The notes beneath the pieces were generated by a model. It did no database searches, was not told the origin of the DNA, and saw only the letters and a program-made list of their open reading frames with translations. Source: Deltaproteobacteria bacterium (GTDB lineage: Bacteria; UBA10199; JADGCS01). Taken from it: a DNA stretch of 64,000 nt. Where the stretch lies: the NCBI GenBank assembly GCA_024233595.1, contig JACKPK010000010.1:1-64000 (forward strand), read 5' to 3'. The first letter of the stretch is position 1; every line of letters starts with the position of its first letter. Below, one piece after another: positions 1 to 9,354 of the stretch. A program made the position numbers and the translations under genes.

Positions 1-453
1 ATACTCGAAGGGATTCAGTATGAAAAGATTGCAGGCAACTATTGGGAAATGAGTCGCATTGAAGAGGAAGCGGAAAGAGATCTTACTCATTATTTAAGCA
101 ATCTCTATGAAGTGCAAAATCAAAATAAATCACTCTTCGATTACATTGAGTACGATTCTGAAGTGGAGAAGAAATTCGCGCAAGACCTTGATAGCAACGA
201 AAACGTAAAACTCTTCGTAAAGTTACCAAGCTGGTTCAAGATTGATACGCCTATCGGCACGTACAATCCGGACTGGGCCTTTGTGACAGAGCGTGAAGAG
301 AAATTATATTTTGTACGTGAGACAAAAAGCACGCTTGATAGCGAAGAAAGACGTTCAAAAGAAAATCAGAAAATCAAATGTGGCAAAAAGCATTTCGATG
401 TCATTGGCGTCGATTATGACGTTGTAACTTCGCTCAAGGAAGTGAATTTTTAA
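1..453 (+). CDS. Type III restriction enzyme Res subunit, C-terminal fragment
   Basis: The reading frame is open from base 1, so this is the 3' end of a longer gene; the first ATG in frame is at 49. The fragment looks like the C-terminal endonuclease domain of type III restriction (Res) subunits. A PD-(D/E)xK-like core is visible: NPDWA near residue 90, then YFVRETKST about 18 residues later, and the closing motif KIKCGKKHF. In this family Res is a helicase-nuclease that cuts DNA together with a Mod methyltransferase; helicase motifs and Mod would lie to the left of the window. The next gene starts 9 bases after the stop, so the two are probably co-transcribed. Confidence 0.85.
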   Translation: MLEGIQYEKIAGNYWEMSRIEEEAERDLTHYLSNLYEVQNQNKSLFDYIEYDSEVEKKFAQDLDSNENVKLFVKLPSWFKIDTPIGTYNPDWAFVTEREEKLYFVRETKSTLDSEERRSKENQKIKCGKKHFDVIGVDYDVVTSLKEVNF

Positions 454-462
454 GGACTGATC

Positions 463-1581
463 ATGGATAAGGGAGCACACTTTTATAAATGCGATTTTCA
501 GGTTCATACCCCGCGTGATATTAATTGGAAGGGAAAGAACGCTGTTACAGATGAAGAACGAAAGGCATATTCTGAAGATCTGATACTTGCAAGCAGAGCA
601 AAAGGATTAGATGCGATAGCTATAACTGATCATCATGATTTTGCTTTCTTTCCATACATCAAAAAGGCTGCTGAAAGTGAGTTGGACGACTCTGGTAATC
701 CTATTTCTGAAAATAATAGAATCATTGTTTTTCCAGGTCTTGAGCTTACATTGGCTAGCCCACCATGTCAGGCGCTATTCATTTTAGATGCAGATTTTCC
801 TGAAAATTTATTTCAAGGCATATTGGCCGCTCTGGGAATAACCCCTAACGAGAGTACAGAGCAGAGTCATGCACAGATACGAGCAATCCCAGGTACGATT
901 GCTCAAAATTTAACAGAACTCTACGATAAGCTGGATAGTCTAGATTATTTAAAAGGTAGATACATCATTTTCCCTCATGTTCAGGATGGAGGCCATAAAA
1001 CAATACTGCGCAGCGGTTTTGCAGAATACTATAAATCCATGCCCTGTGTGGGAGGCTATGTAGATGGCTCCGTGTCAAAGTTAGGCAATGGAAACTTAGC
1101 TATCATAAATGGCAAAGATCGAAATTATGGTTTCAAATCTATTGCCGTGATTCAAACATCAGATAATCGGAACCAAAGCCATGAGGATTTAGGAAAGCAC
1201 GTAACGTGGATTAAGTGGTCCGAGGCCACCGCTGAGGCTTTACGACAAGCATGTTTAGCAAAAGAATCTAGAATGTCACAAGATGAGCCGCTGTTACCCA
1301 ACATCTGGATCACGTCGGTTAGCGTATCAAATTCAAAATTTTTAGGCAGAGTCAATCTAGACCTTAACCAACAGTACAACGCTATAATCGGGGGTCGTGG
1401 GACTGGCAAATCAACAATCCTTGAATATTTGCGTTGGGGATTGTGTGATCAGCCTGTCGAGAACAACGATCCAGATTTAACGGCGGTGCAAAAGTCTAGC
1501 ATGACGAAGGTCCAATCCTCACAGTCCCAAGAGAGAGACTATTTGAGACTGGTTCGAGACTTAAATTTAAATTTCTTTTGA
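463..1581 (+). pseudogene. TrlF-like PHP-domain/AAA ATPase, truncated after Walker A
   Basis: The N-terminus carries PHP-type metal-binding motifs (FQVHTPRD near residue 13, ITDHHDF near residue 58). The C-terminal part starts an SMC/AAA-like ATPase with a clear Walker A, GGRGTGKST, at residues 310-318. Full-length members of this family, which are often found with restriction-modification genes, run for several hundred residues beyond Walker A. This one stops at residue 372, and the sequence stops looking like the family near residue 345, at the ATGACGAAGGTC motif (1501-1512). I infer that the RAYT-bearing unit to the right removed the 3' end. The ATPase cannot be functional without Walker B, although the PHP part could still fold. 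Confidence 0.75.
1501..1512 (+). repeat. ATGACGAAGGTC motif, left of RAYT
   Basis: Exact 12-mer that recurs in inverted orientation at 2589-2600 on the far side of the transposase gene, and again at 29403-29414. It contains the small palindrome GAC-GAAG-GTC. It sits where the TrlF-like protein loses family resemblance, so it is a candidate boundary of an inserted unit. Confidence 0.55.
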
Positions 1582-1637
1582 AATCAGTTATTTAACGGTG
1601 TTTATACTTTGGCATGCTTCCTGCTGTTAGTCTGGGC

Positions 1638-2363
1638 ATGGCTAATCACGCTCGTAAAATCTTAATCCAAGCAGGCGATATGTTTCATGTGACTTGGCAA
1701 TGCCACAATCGCGATTTCTTATTGTCTTCTGAATTTGCAAAACAGCTCTACTATAAGCTCTTGTTAAAATACAAAGACGACTATCAAATGCAGTTTTATT
1801 CATACTGTTTCATGGATAATCACCCGCATTTAACGGGAAAATGTGTTTCTCAAAAGCTCATGTCTGATTTTTTTAGAGTGGTGAATTCTTGTTTTGCCAA
1901 AACCATGAACAAATACCTAAAACGTAAAGGGCAATTGGTGATGGATCGCTTTAAGTCCCCTGTGATTGAAACCCAAGTCGATTTAAAAAAGGTCATGATC
2001 TACAATGACATGAATCCAGCCAGAACAGTGAATGGCACGCATCCCAAGGATTTCCGTTGGTCCTCTTACAGGCACTACGCCTATGGCAGAAAAGATTCAC
2101 TATTAACAGACCCACCTTGTTATCAAGAGTTGGGAGATTCAGATAAGGAGCGTCAGCAAGCGTATCGAAAAATGATTCAGGAGATTTTTGAAACAGATGA
2201 GCGTGTTTTGCAAAAATGTCCCTATCGAAACGCCAAAGGTAAATGCCTACCACTCATTGGAGATCCAGTGGCGGTGCAAATCAAGTACAACGAACTCAAA
2301 GAAGATTTAAAGCACCGAAAGAAGCTCTGGCCAGATCAAAGAAAAAAAGAAGGCGGGAATTAG
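1638..2363 (+). CDS. RAYT-type Y1 (HUH) transposase
   Basis: REP-associated tyrosine transposase of the IS200/IS605 Y1 superfamily, a single-strand DNA nuclease. The HUH motif appears as DNHPHL about 62 residues in. The tyrosine helix appears as MIYNDMNPAR near residue 122, followed by the typical FRWSSY block. At about 241 residues the length fits a full RAYT. An in-frame ATG at 1614 adds eight residues; I prefer 1638 because MANHARKI resembles RAYT N-termini. RAYTs are known to mobilise short palindromic repeats rather than themselves. Here the gene is flanked by the inverted 12-mer at 1501 and 2589. Confidence 0.85.
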   Translation: MANHARKILIQAGDMFHVTWQCHNRDFLLSSEFAKQLYYKLLLKYKDDYQMQFYSYCFMDNHPHLTGKCVSQKLMSDFFRVVNSCFAKTMNKYLKRKGQLVMDRFKSPVIETQVDLKKVMIYNDMNPARTVNGTHPKDFRWSSYRHYAYGRKDSLLTDPPCYQELGDSDKERQQAYRKMIQEIFETDERVLQKCPYRNAKGKCLPLIGDPVAVQIKYNELKEDLKHRKKLWPDQRKKEGGN

Positions 2364-2588
2364 AGGAAGCGTCAAGTCTTTGAAGTAGGTTGAGAAAAAT
2401 TTAAATCAATGAGCAAATCAAAAGTTTGAGTTCGAAATTCAATAAAATTCAACAAATTTGCGATAAAAACATCGATCAGATTCAAGATATAAACTTCAAT
2501 TTATTGAGATCTAAGAATAAGTGAAAAATACGTAGATGAAGCTATCTAAAAATCAGGATAAGCTAAAAAATTAGCTGCAGACCAAAAA

Positions 2589-2600
2589 GACCTTCGTCAT
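2589..2600 (-). repeat. ATGACGAAGGTC motif, right of RAYT (inverted)
   Basis: Exact reverse complement of the 12-mer at 1501-1512. The two copies bracket the RAYT gene over 1.1 kb. Directly to the right the sequence CATGAGGGGGG is repeated twice (2598 and 2611). Confidence 0.55.
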
Positions 2601-3680
2601 GAGGGGGGAACATGAGGGGGGCATACTCGGTTGAGGATTTCCACAATCTTTTGGGCGATAGTGCGACCGAAGTTGATTAAAATTCTGGATGACGAAGATT
2701 ATTTAGGAACCAAATTTTATAGCCGGGATGGCGTAACAGGATTACACACGCAGAATTAAAAGCTTTGTTGATCAAGGTGGGTGTTTTGTGATCAGAACAA
2801 ATAAAAGAGCTGTCATGATTGATATTTCAGTTCACAAGTAATTTGATGTATCATTAAAAAATTTTTGCAGCCGACTGTACTTCTGTTTGTGATGGATCCG
2901 GTAAAAGCTTCCTCCTTGTTAATTAGAATTAAAGAGACTTTATGAAAAATAAAATCGAATTCCATAGAAAAAAGCCTGTGACGATCACTTTAATCCCAGT
3001 TCGTGGTCAAATTTGCTGCGTGATCAGCGTGGCGTTAGCGCATTTGTCAGATAATTGGGACGAAAAAATTGCTACAGTGACATGCAAGATTCCGAATACG
3101 CAAAGGGCTTGGAGTGTGCATTCTGACTTTGAAACTTCTTTTACATCACGCACAATGATGCTCCTATGATGACGATGATAGCACGCTTTACGAAAGTCCT
3201 AAAATACTTTTGGCGCAGTATATTTTTGAATCTGTCATGGATAAATCAAGTACATTTATTACGATATCTGAACTCCGTACGGATTTTGTTGGAACTATTA
3301 CAACCGTGCTTCAACTGGGGTTTATCATGTCGACAAAGGGCTTCACAAAGGTCATCAGTATTTCTGTCGTCTATCATTTGAATACTTGTGATGGCGGAAC
3401 GATCATTGAACAGAATGAAATGGTCGAGTGTTCCGGAAACGCCATGATCTTTCTAACCAACACCGCATCCGTAATTGTGGGACTAAAAGATCCAGCTCAC
3501 GTTATGTGTTGAACTCTTGCTCCTTATTCAAGAAGGAAGCACAGTGATTTTTAGCGAAATTTTAAGACTCCCAAAGTACCACACTGGTGGGGTTGGCAGG
3601 GTCGGAAGCAGAAGAGTGTTTTCAATGTATTTACAATTTGATGATTTTATGATGATGCGCTTGCAGCAAAGAGGAAAAAG
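2601..3680. other. Decayed stretch without a recognisable gene
   Basis: No open frame here gives a protein I recognise. Short frames exist (2942-3169, 3210-3512, 3517-3732), but they overlap in different frames, have no consistent ribosome binding sites and no family motifs. The pattern fits gene remnants with indels, or poor sequence, like the patch that follows. Confidence 0.5.
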
Positions 3681-3689
3681 AGATTTTGG

Positions 3690-4465
3690 TTCAGCCTTTT
3701 TCTTCAAAAGCTTTTTGTTGAATACAGTCTAGCTCAGTGTATTGATTTTGAGCTTGGGCATTTAATAAAAGGCTCCGTAATATGTCACAAACCTTAGGAG
3801 CTGCTTGAGCCAGGCATTTTAGTAATTCAACAGGCACTTGCTGGACATTCTAATGGTGACAGTGAAGATCAAAATGGAATCCAGTTTTTGGCAAAAACGA
3901 AAGATCTGGATTAGTGTGGTCAAAAGAAAAAGCCCTGCAGATTGAGTTTTGCATCAAAGAGAAGAGTTATTAATTGCCCTACCGCCACTCTTTGTGAACT
4001 CACCAGCATAGTAAGGGGTTCATCAGGACCACCATTGTAATAAAGCTCTATTAGGTTTGGCCATAGCCAGCGCAATTCAGCAGCGCCATGGGATTGGTGT
4101 TCCATGAGATCAATGAGAAAACTTGTTTTATCGAGTTGCATGTAATGGGGCACCGAAAAATCGAATCCCATAGGTACCATTCTTGTAAAGCTGTACGGTA
4201 AAGACTTGTCTGTGGCGCCAATAGAGATGTATGCGTTTTCGTGGATGTTGTTTGTGTTTGGGTAAATCGCTTTTTGTTGAAACTCGACTGTGTTAGTCTT
4301 TGGGTTTTTCGACCTGATGCGTGCGCTGGTGGGTGTAGCTTTTTGAATAATACGCAGAGGCTGGGTTTCGCGCCTTTGGCATTTCCGCGTTCATAAAGTT
4401 CAGTCGCAGTGCCAGGCCTGTTCGTAAAAATCCTGCCAGGTTTTTTGCTGAAAGCCCTCTGTCAT
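3690..4465 (-). pseudogene. Methyltransferase copy 1, broken by many small indels
   Basis: This stretch matches 5878-6684 almost base for base on the same strand, but with many one- to few-base differences, mostly deletions relative to the other copy. Similarity starts near 3690 and continues past the start codon (4463-4465) to about 4514, where both copies share the leader and then diverge. No frame stays open for the whole length; the longest surviving piece is 3920-4180. The gene product would be the same SAM-dependent methyltransferase-like protein. It is either a duplicated pseudogene or a badly resolved repeat in the assembly. Confidence 0.75.
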
Positions 4466-4756
4466 AACATAACGATAAAATTTTAAGGGAGGTCGTCTAT
4501 TGAAAATAATCAAAGACTGATTTCTTATGTCCTGTCTTGTACGTTGACAGAGCTGGCTTTTGATAATGCCCGTTTCATGTGTCTTTCAGTCACTCAAAAT
4601 CGTCTGCATAATAAAGCATTAGTTTTAACTTGGGGTATGTTTCATTTTTGAGGGAATCTGTGCAAAAACACTTTCAAAGACAAAAAAAACAGCTGTTAAA
4701 TCAATCGAAATCAAAGTCGATAATGAAATTTTACCAGGAGCAAAGACCGAAAAAGC

Positions 4757-5830
4757 TCTGAATCGCGCGCAAGCGGTGATTGATTTAATTTGGATGGCAC
4801 GATCATCACAGCCAATGAGGAACTTTTTAAAAACGGTTGGTTACGAGCTAGCAGAATTCAAGGGAAACATCGTATTTTTGTGATCCTGATTACGCCAACA
4901 CCCCAGCGTATCCAAGATTTTTGGAAAAACTCAACAGAGGTGAGTACGATGCTGGTGAGTACAAGCGGCAGGTAAAGGTAGCAAAGAGATTTGGATCAAC
5001 GCGTCCTTATAATCCTATTTTTGATGCCGATGGCAAAGCCTATAAAATTATACAAAATTTGCCACTGATATCACCCAACAAAAATTGAATCTGCTGAAAA
5101 TGCGGGCAGAATGAAAGCTGCATTGATAAAGCCCAAGCGGTCATTGAATTCAATTTAGATGGCTCAATCATCACAGCCAACGATAATTTTTGAATGCAAT
5201 GGGCTACGAGCTTGCCGAGATTCAGGGACAACATCATCGCATTTTTGTGATCCTGCTTACGCAAACACAGCTGCGTACCAGAGCTTTGGAAAAAACTCAA
5301 CAGAGGTGAGTACGATGCTGGTGAGTACAAGCGCTTCAGGTAAAGGTGGTAAGAGATTTGGTCAACGCGTCTTATAATCCTATTTTTCATTTGCCGATGG
5401 CAAAGCCTATAAAATTGTAAGAATTTACCTGATATCACCCAACAAAAAAATTGAATCTGCTGAAAATGCGGGCAGAATAGAAAGCCATCGATAAAGCCCA
5501 AGCGGTCATTGAATTCAATTTGGATGGCACAATCATCACAGCCAACGATAATTTTTAAACACTCTTGGCTATAGTTTAGAAAATCAAAGACAAGCATCAC
5601 CGCATTTCTGTGATCCTGATTACGCGAGAATCACTGCTTATTCTGCGTTTTGGGGAAAAAACTCAACAGAGGTGAGTACGTGCTGGTGAGTACAAGCGTC
5701 TTCAGTAAAGTGGTCAAGAGGTTTGGATCAGCGCGTCTTATAACCCTATTTTAATGCTGATGGTAAAGATTTTGCGCAGGTTATTAAGTTTACCACAGAC
5801 ATCACCAGTTTAAAGCGCGTGATTTCAAGT
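4757..5830 (+). pseudogene. Tandem PAS-PAC array (chemoreceptor-type), frameshifted
   Basis: Three near-identical units of about 365 bp begin near 4767, 5131 and 5496. Pieced together across frames each encodes one PAS-PAC domain: AQAVIEFNLDG, then ITANDNFL, a HHRIFCDP box, an FWKKLNRGEY stretch, WINASYNPI and a closing FATDIT-type motif. This is the PAS type placed in front of methyl-accepting chemotaxis domains, where it often binds haem or flavin. Small indels break every unit, and no HAMP or MCP signalling domain follows. The array runs opposite to the methyltransferase copies on both sides and is probably an internal fragment of a larger receptor gene. Confidence 0.75.
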
Positions 5831-6684
5831 AGACAGAACCCGCAAACGGGAAATAGCTGGAAATGGCTAATCAGATGGTTCCAGCCTTTTTCTTCAAAAG
5901 CTTTTTGTTGAATACGGTCTAGCTCAGTGTATTGATTTTGAGCTTGGGCCATTTGAAAACCAAAAGGCTCCATGTGTAATACCCAAACCTTAGGAGCTGC
6001 TTGAGCCAGGCATTTTAGTAATTCAACAGGCACTTGCTGGACTTGTTCTAATGAATGACAAGTGAAGATCAAAATGGAATCCAGTTTTGGCAAAAACGAA
6101 AGATCTGGATTGGTGTGGTCAAAAGAAAAGCCCTGCAGATTGAGTTTTGCATCAAGAGAAGAGAGTTTATTAATTGCTTCTACGCCACTCTTTGTGAACT
6201 CACCAGCATAGTAGGGGATGTCAGGACCACCATTGTAATAAAGCTCTATTAGGTTTTGGCCATAGCCGGCACCCAATTCAACAAGCGCCATGGGATTGAG
6301 TTGTTCCATGAGATCAATGAGAAAACTTGTTTTATCGAGTTGCATGTAATGGGGCACCGAAAAATGCGAATCCCCCATAGAGTGCCATTCTTGTAAAGCT
6401 GTACCCGGTAAAGACTTGTCTGTGGCGCCAATAGAGATGCCTTGTGCGTTTTCGTGGATGTTGTTTTGTGTTTTGGGTAAATCGCTTTTTTGTTGAAACT
6501 CGACTGTGTTGGTCTTTGGGTTTTTTTCGACCTGATGCGTGCGCTGGTGATGGTGTAGCTTTTGAATAATACGCAGAGGCTGGGTTTCGCCTTTGGCAAT
6601 TTCCGCGTTCATAAAGTTCAGTCGCAATTGCCAGGCCTGTTCGTAAAAATCCTGCCAGGTTTTTTGCTGAAAGCCCTCTGTCAT
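5746..6684 (-). CDS. SAM-dependent methyltransferase-like protein with chimeric C-terminus
   Basis: The intact frame encodes 312 residues. The middle carries a Rossmann-type SAM-binding start, ALVELGAGYGQNLIEL, near residue 133, and a strand resembling motif IV (SILIFTCHSLEQV). The first 100 residues are polar and unlike a conserved domain. The substrate is unknown. After about residue 268 (EKGWN) the frame runs into DNA that on the other strand encodes the last PAS unit, so the final 45 residues are not native. A second, indel-ridden copy lies at 3690-4465. No strong ribosome binding site precedes the ATG. Whether this truncated form works is doubtful. Confidence 0.6.
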   Translation of the reverse strand: MTEGFQQKTWQDFYEQAWQLRLNFMNAEIAKGETQPLRIIQKLHHHQRTHQVEKNPKTNTVEFQQKSDLPKTQNNIHENAQGISIGATDKSLPGTALQEWHSMGDSHFSVPHYMQLDKTSFLIDLMEQLNPMALVELGAGYGQNLIELYYNGGPDIPYYAGEFTKSGVEAINKLSSLDAKLNLQGFSFDHTNPDLSFLPKLDSILIFTCHSLEQVQQVPVELLKCLAQAAPKVWVLHMEPFGFQMAQAQNQYTELDRIQQKAFEEKGWNHLISHFQLFPVCGFCLLEITRFKLVMSVVNLITCAKSLPSALK

Positions 6685-6734
6685 AACAACAACGATAAAA
6701 TTTTTAAGGGAGGTCGTCTATTGAAAATAAAAAA

Positions 6735-7040
6735 TCATTGATCCTTCTTAATTCCTAAGATTTTTAAAACCCACCACACCGGACCAACAAGAAGGTGAAT
6801 GGGATTTTTAAAAAAAGCAGGGGGCTTGCCTTCAAAGGCGTGACCAATGAATTGTAAGACCCATCCTAAAATAAAAAGACCAACAGCCCACTCCACGTAC
6901 AACCAATTATTAAATAAGGCCACGTAAAGGAACAGGAAAATTGAAAACACAATCATTGGGATCCCAATGCTGTGTGTGAGCTTGTTCATGGGATGAGTGT
7001 GAGTGTCTTTGTATGTTTGTAAAAAGTCATTAAAAGACAT
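6735..7040 (-). CDS. Mpo1-like (DUF962) membrane protein
   Basis: This 101-residue protein starts with the family-typical SFNDFLQTYKDTHTHPMNKLTH, with conserved histidines in the THPMN and H-GIP positions. It has two or three hydrophobic segments (about residues 30-46, 50-66, 83-95) and the GHAFEGKPPAFFKNP block. The yeast relative Mpo1 is an Fe-dependent dioxygenase acting on 2-hydroxy fatty acids; the bacterial role is not established. A GGGG-rich ribosome binding site lies ahead of the ATG. It sits between the duplicated methyltransferase and the TRAP genes, with no clear operon link. Confidence 0.8.
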   Translation of the reverse strand: MSFNDFLQTYKDTHTHPMNKLTHSIGIPMIVFSIFLFLYVALFNNWLYVEWAVGLFILGWVLQFIGHAFEGKPPAFFKNPIHLLVGPVWWVLKILGIKKDQ

Positions 7041-7094
7041 CTTGGCCCCTTTTCTTATTTTAAAAGGCTATCGTCTTTTTGCAAAATGTCAATC

Positions 7095-9341
7095 TCACGC
7101 AGCGCTAAGACGTTTGTGTTGAGATCGTTGCCACAAAAAGAGTCCGGCAAAGAGCAACGCTCCCAAAAGGTAAGAGAATTGTCTTGGCGTGCCTTGGCGT
7201 TCTACAAATTCGCTGATCTGAGCGACACGCTCTTGATCAAATTGTAAAAGCACCAGAGCTTGGTCTATGCCTTCTGTTGTCCAAGAGTCTGCAGCAATGA
7301 GGCTTTGGTAGGTTGCTTTGTCGTGATCAGAGAGAGAGTTCGCAAAGACAAAAAGATCATCACGCAAATTCGAAAGCTGGTCAGCTTTTTTATCAAAGTC
7401 TTTTAGGATCAGTTCAAATTTGTCTGTGATTTGAATGCTTCGTTCGATTTGTGGGGACAATGGCAAGTAACGATCAAAGTGTTCTGTTGCAAAACCTGGG
7501 CGCAAGCAAAGTAACACCACAGCCAACATGATGACACTTCCTAAAATTTTATTTTTGGTTACAAATTGATTTTGTGTGAGGCTGGTGAACGCAATCATTC
7601 CCAAAGAGGATGCAGCAAAAATCAACACGGCTTGAAAATGGCTATCGACTCCTATGAGTAAGATGTCGGTGTTAAAGATAAACAAAAAGGGCAAAACGGC
7701 TGTTCTGATGTCGTAAGCAAATCCTTGCAAGCCCGTTTTAATGGGATCCGCTTTAGCAATAGCTGCTGCTGCATAAGCGGCAAGTCCAACCGGCGGTGTG
7801 TCATCAGCAAGAATACCAAAATAAAACACAAAAAGATGAGCCGCAATCAAAGGCACAACAAGGCCGTTGGCAGCTCCTAAGTTGACAATGACGGGAGCAG
7901 TTAGTGAAGCCATGACAATGTAATTGGCGGTGGTTGGTAAGCCCATTCCTAAAATCAAACAGGTGATGGCGGTGATGATCAGGATCAGATAAATGTTACC
8001 ACCAGAAATCCATTCGACCAGGCCTGTGATCATGCCGCCAAGGCCCATTGTGATGACCCCAACAATGATGCCCGCTGTTGCTGTAGCGGCAGCGATTCCC
8101 ACCATGTTTTTTGCACCACTTTCTAAGGAATCAAAAATAACCTTAAGAGCTTCTTTGCAATTTGTGGCAAGGTCATTTTGGTTTTTATTTAAAAAGTGGG
8201 TGATAAGAAATGGACGAATGATAATCAATGCGATGATGATCAAAATAGCGCGGAAAGCGGCTAATTGCGGTGAGTGACGCAACACCATCAGTTCAAAAAT
8301 AAGCAAAACCAAAGGAATGAAAAAATGAATGCCACCTTTAAATGTTTGCCAGAAGGGCGGGAGTTCTGCTTTTGGTAATGGTTTTAAATCGAGCTTTAGG
8401 GCTTCTAAATGTGTGATAGTGAGAAGCCCTATATAAGACACAATGGCAGGGATAAAAGCAGCGATGATGACTTCGGAATACGCAAGGTTTGTGTACTCGG
8501 CAATGATGAAAGCGGCTGCCCCCATGATTGGTGGTGTGAGTTGGCCGTTGGTTGACGCAGCGACTTCGACAGCAGCTGCTTTGTGTGCGGGGTAGCCAAC
8601 TTTTTTCATGAGAGGGATTGTGAACGTTCCTGTTGTGACAGTGTTGGCAATGCTGGATCCGCTGATCATCCCTGTAGCAGCGCTGGCCAACACGGCAGCT
8701 TTGCCAGGGCCTCCACGAAAGCGACCCAAAAGACTAAAAGACAAATCTACAAAGTAAGTGCCACCACCGGCTTTTTCCAAAAAGGCACCAAACAAAACAA
8801 AGAGAAAAACAATGTTGGCAGAGACATCCAAAGGCACGCCAAAAATACCTTCTGTGGTCATGGTGATTTGGCTCAAAAAGCGTTCCAGAGAAACACCTTT
8901 AAAAGCTAAAACAGAAGGCATGTAAGGACCCAAAAAGGAGTAAGCGATAAATACCAATGCAACAATTGGAAGAGCAGGGCCAAGCGAGCGTCTGGTGGCT
9001 TCTAGTAATAAGACGATGAGAAGCAAGCCCATGATGATGTCTGGTAATATTGGCACACCTGCGCGACCGCTGATGCCCACGTAATCGAACGACAGGTAAA
9101 GCGCGCTGAAGATCCCCAAAATGGCAAGGATGATGCCTTTAAAACTAAGAGGTGGAGCAATGGCTTCAGCCATTTCTTCTGTTGTGCTCTTAAAGTTTGG
9201 TTTGATCAGAAAGATCAACGCCATGGCAAAGGCCAGGTGAATGGTTCTTGTGTGCAAAGAGGTGATTGTTAAAACCCCTCCGAGCGAAAGTTGAAAAAGT
9301 GACCAGGCGACAGCAAGGACGGCAATCAGAGTACGACTCAT
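7095..9341 (-). CDS. TRAP transporter fused 4TM/12TM permease
   Basis: The 748-residue membrane protein has the size and layout of fused TRAP permeases that pair with TAXI receptors: small-subunit helices first, then a DctM-like core. Typical core signatures are GMISGSSIANTVTTGTFTIP near residue 223 and TNGQLTPPIMGAAAFI shortly after, with a second repeat around LGMGLPTTANYIVMA near residue 472. The C-terminal 120 residues are soluble, followed by a last hydrophobic segment. TRAP systems import organic acids with a sodium gradient. A good ribosome binding site (AAAAGGA) precedes the ATG. The receptor gene lies 13 bases upstream, so the two form an operon. Confidence 0.9.
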   Translation of the reverse strand: MSRTLIAVLAVAWSLFQLSLGGVLTITSLHTRTIHLAFAMALIFLIKPNFKSTTEEMAEAIAPPLSFKGIILAILGIFSALYLSFDYVGISGRAGVPILPDIIMGLLLIVLLLEATRRSLGPALPIVALVFIAYSFLGPYMPSVLAFKGVSLERFLSQITMTTEGIFGVPLDVSANIVFLFVLFGAFLEKAGGGTYFVDLSFSLLGRFRGGPGKAAVLASAATGMISGSSIANTVTTGTFTIPLMKKVGYPAHKAAAVEVAASTNGQLTPPIMGAAAFIIAEYTNLAYSEVIIAAFIPAIVSYIGLLTITHLEALKLDLKPLPKAELPPFWQTFKGGIHFFIPLVLLIFELMVLRHSPQLAAFRAILIIIALIIIRPFLITHFLNKNQNDLATNCKEALKVIFDSLESGAKNMVGIAAATATAGIIVGVITMGLGGMITGLVEWISGGNIYLILIITAITCLILGMGLPTTANYIVMASLTAPVIVNLGAANGLVVPLIAAHLFVFYFGILADDTPPVGLAAYAAAAIAKADPIKTGLQGFAYDIRTAVLPFLFIFNTDILLIGVDSHFQAVLIFAASSLGMIAFTSLTQNQFVTKNKILGSVIMLAVVLLCLRPGFATEHFDRYLPLSPQIERSIQITDKFELILKDFDKKADQLSNLRDDLFVFANSLSDHDKATYQSLIAADSWTTEGIDQALVLLQFDQERVAQISEFVERQGTPRQFSYLLGALLFAGLFLWQRSQHKRLSAA

Positions 9342-9354
9342 AGCATTCCTTTTC

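Noticed and set aside
2942..3732. Several short ORFs of 70-100 codons.
   Set aside because: They overlap in different frames, lack ribosome binding sites and show no recognisable motif.
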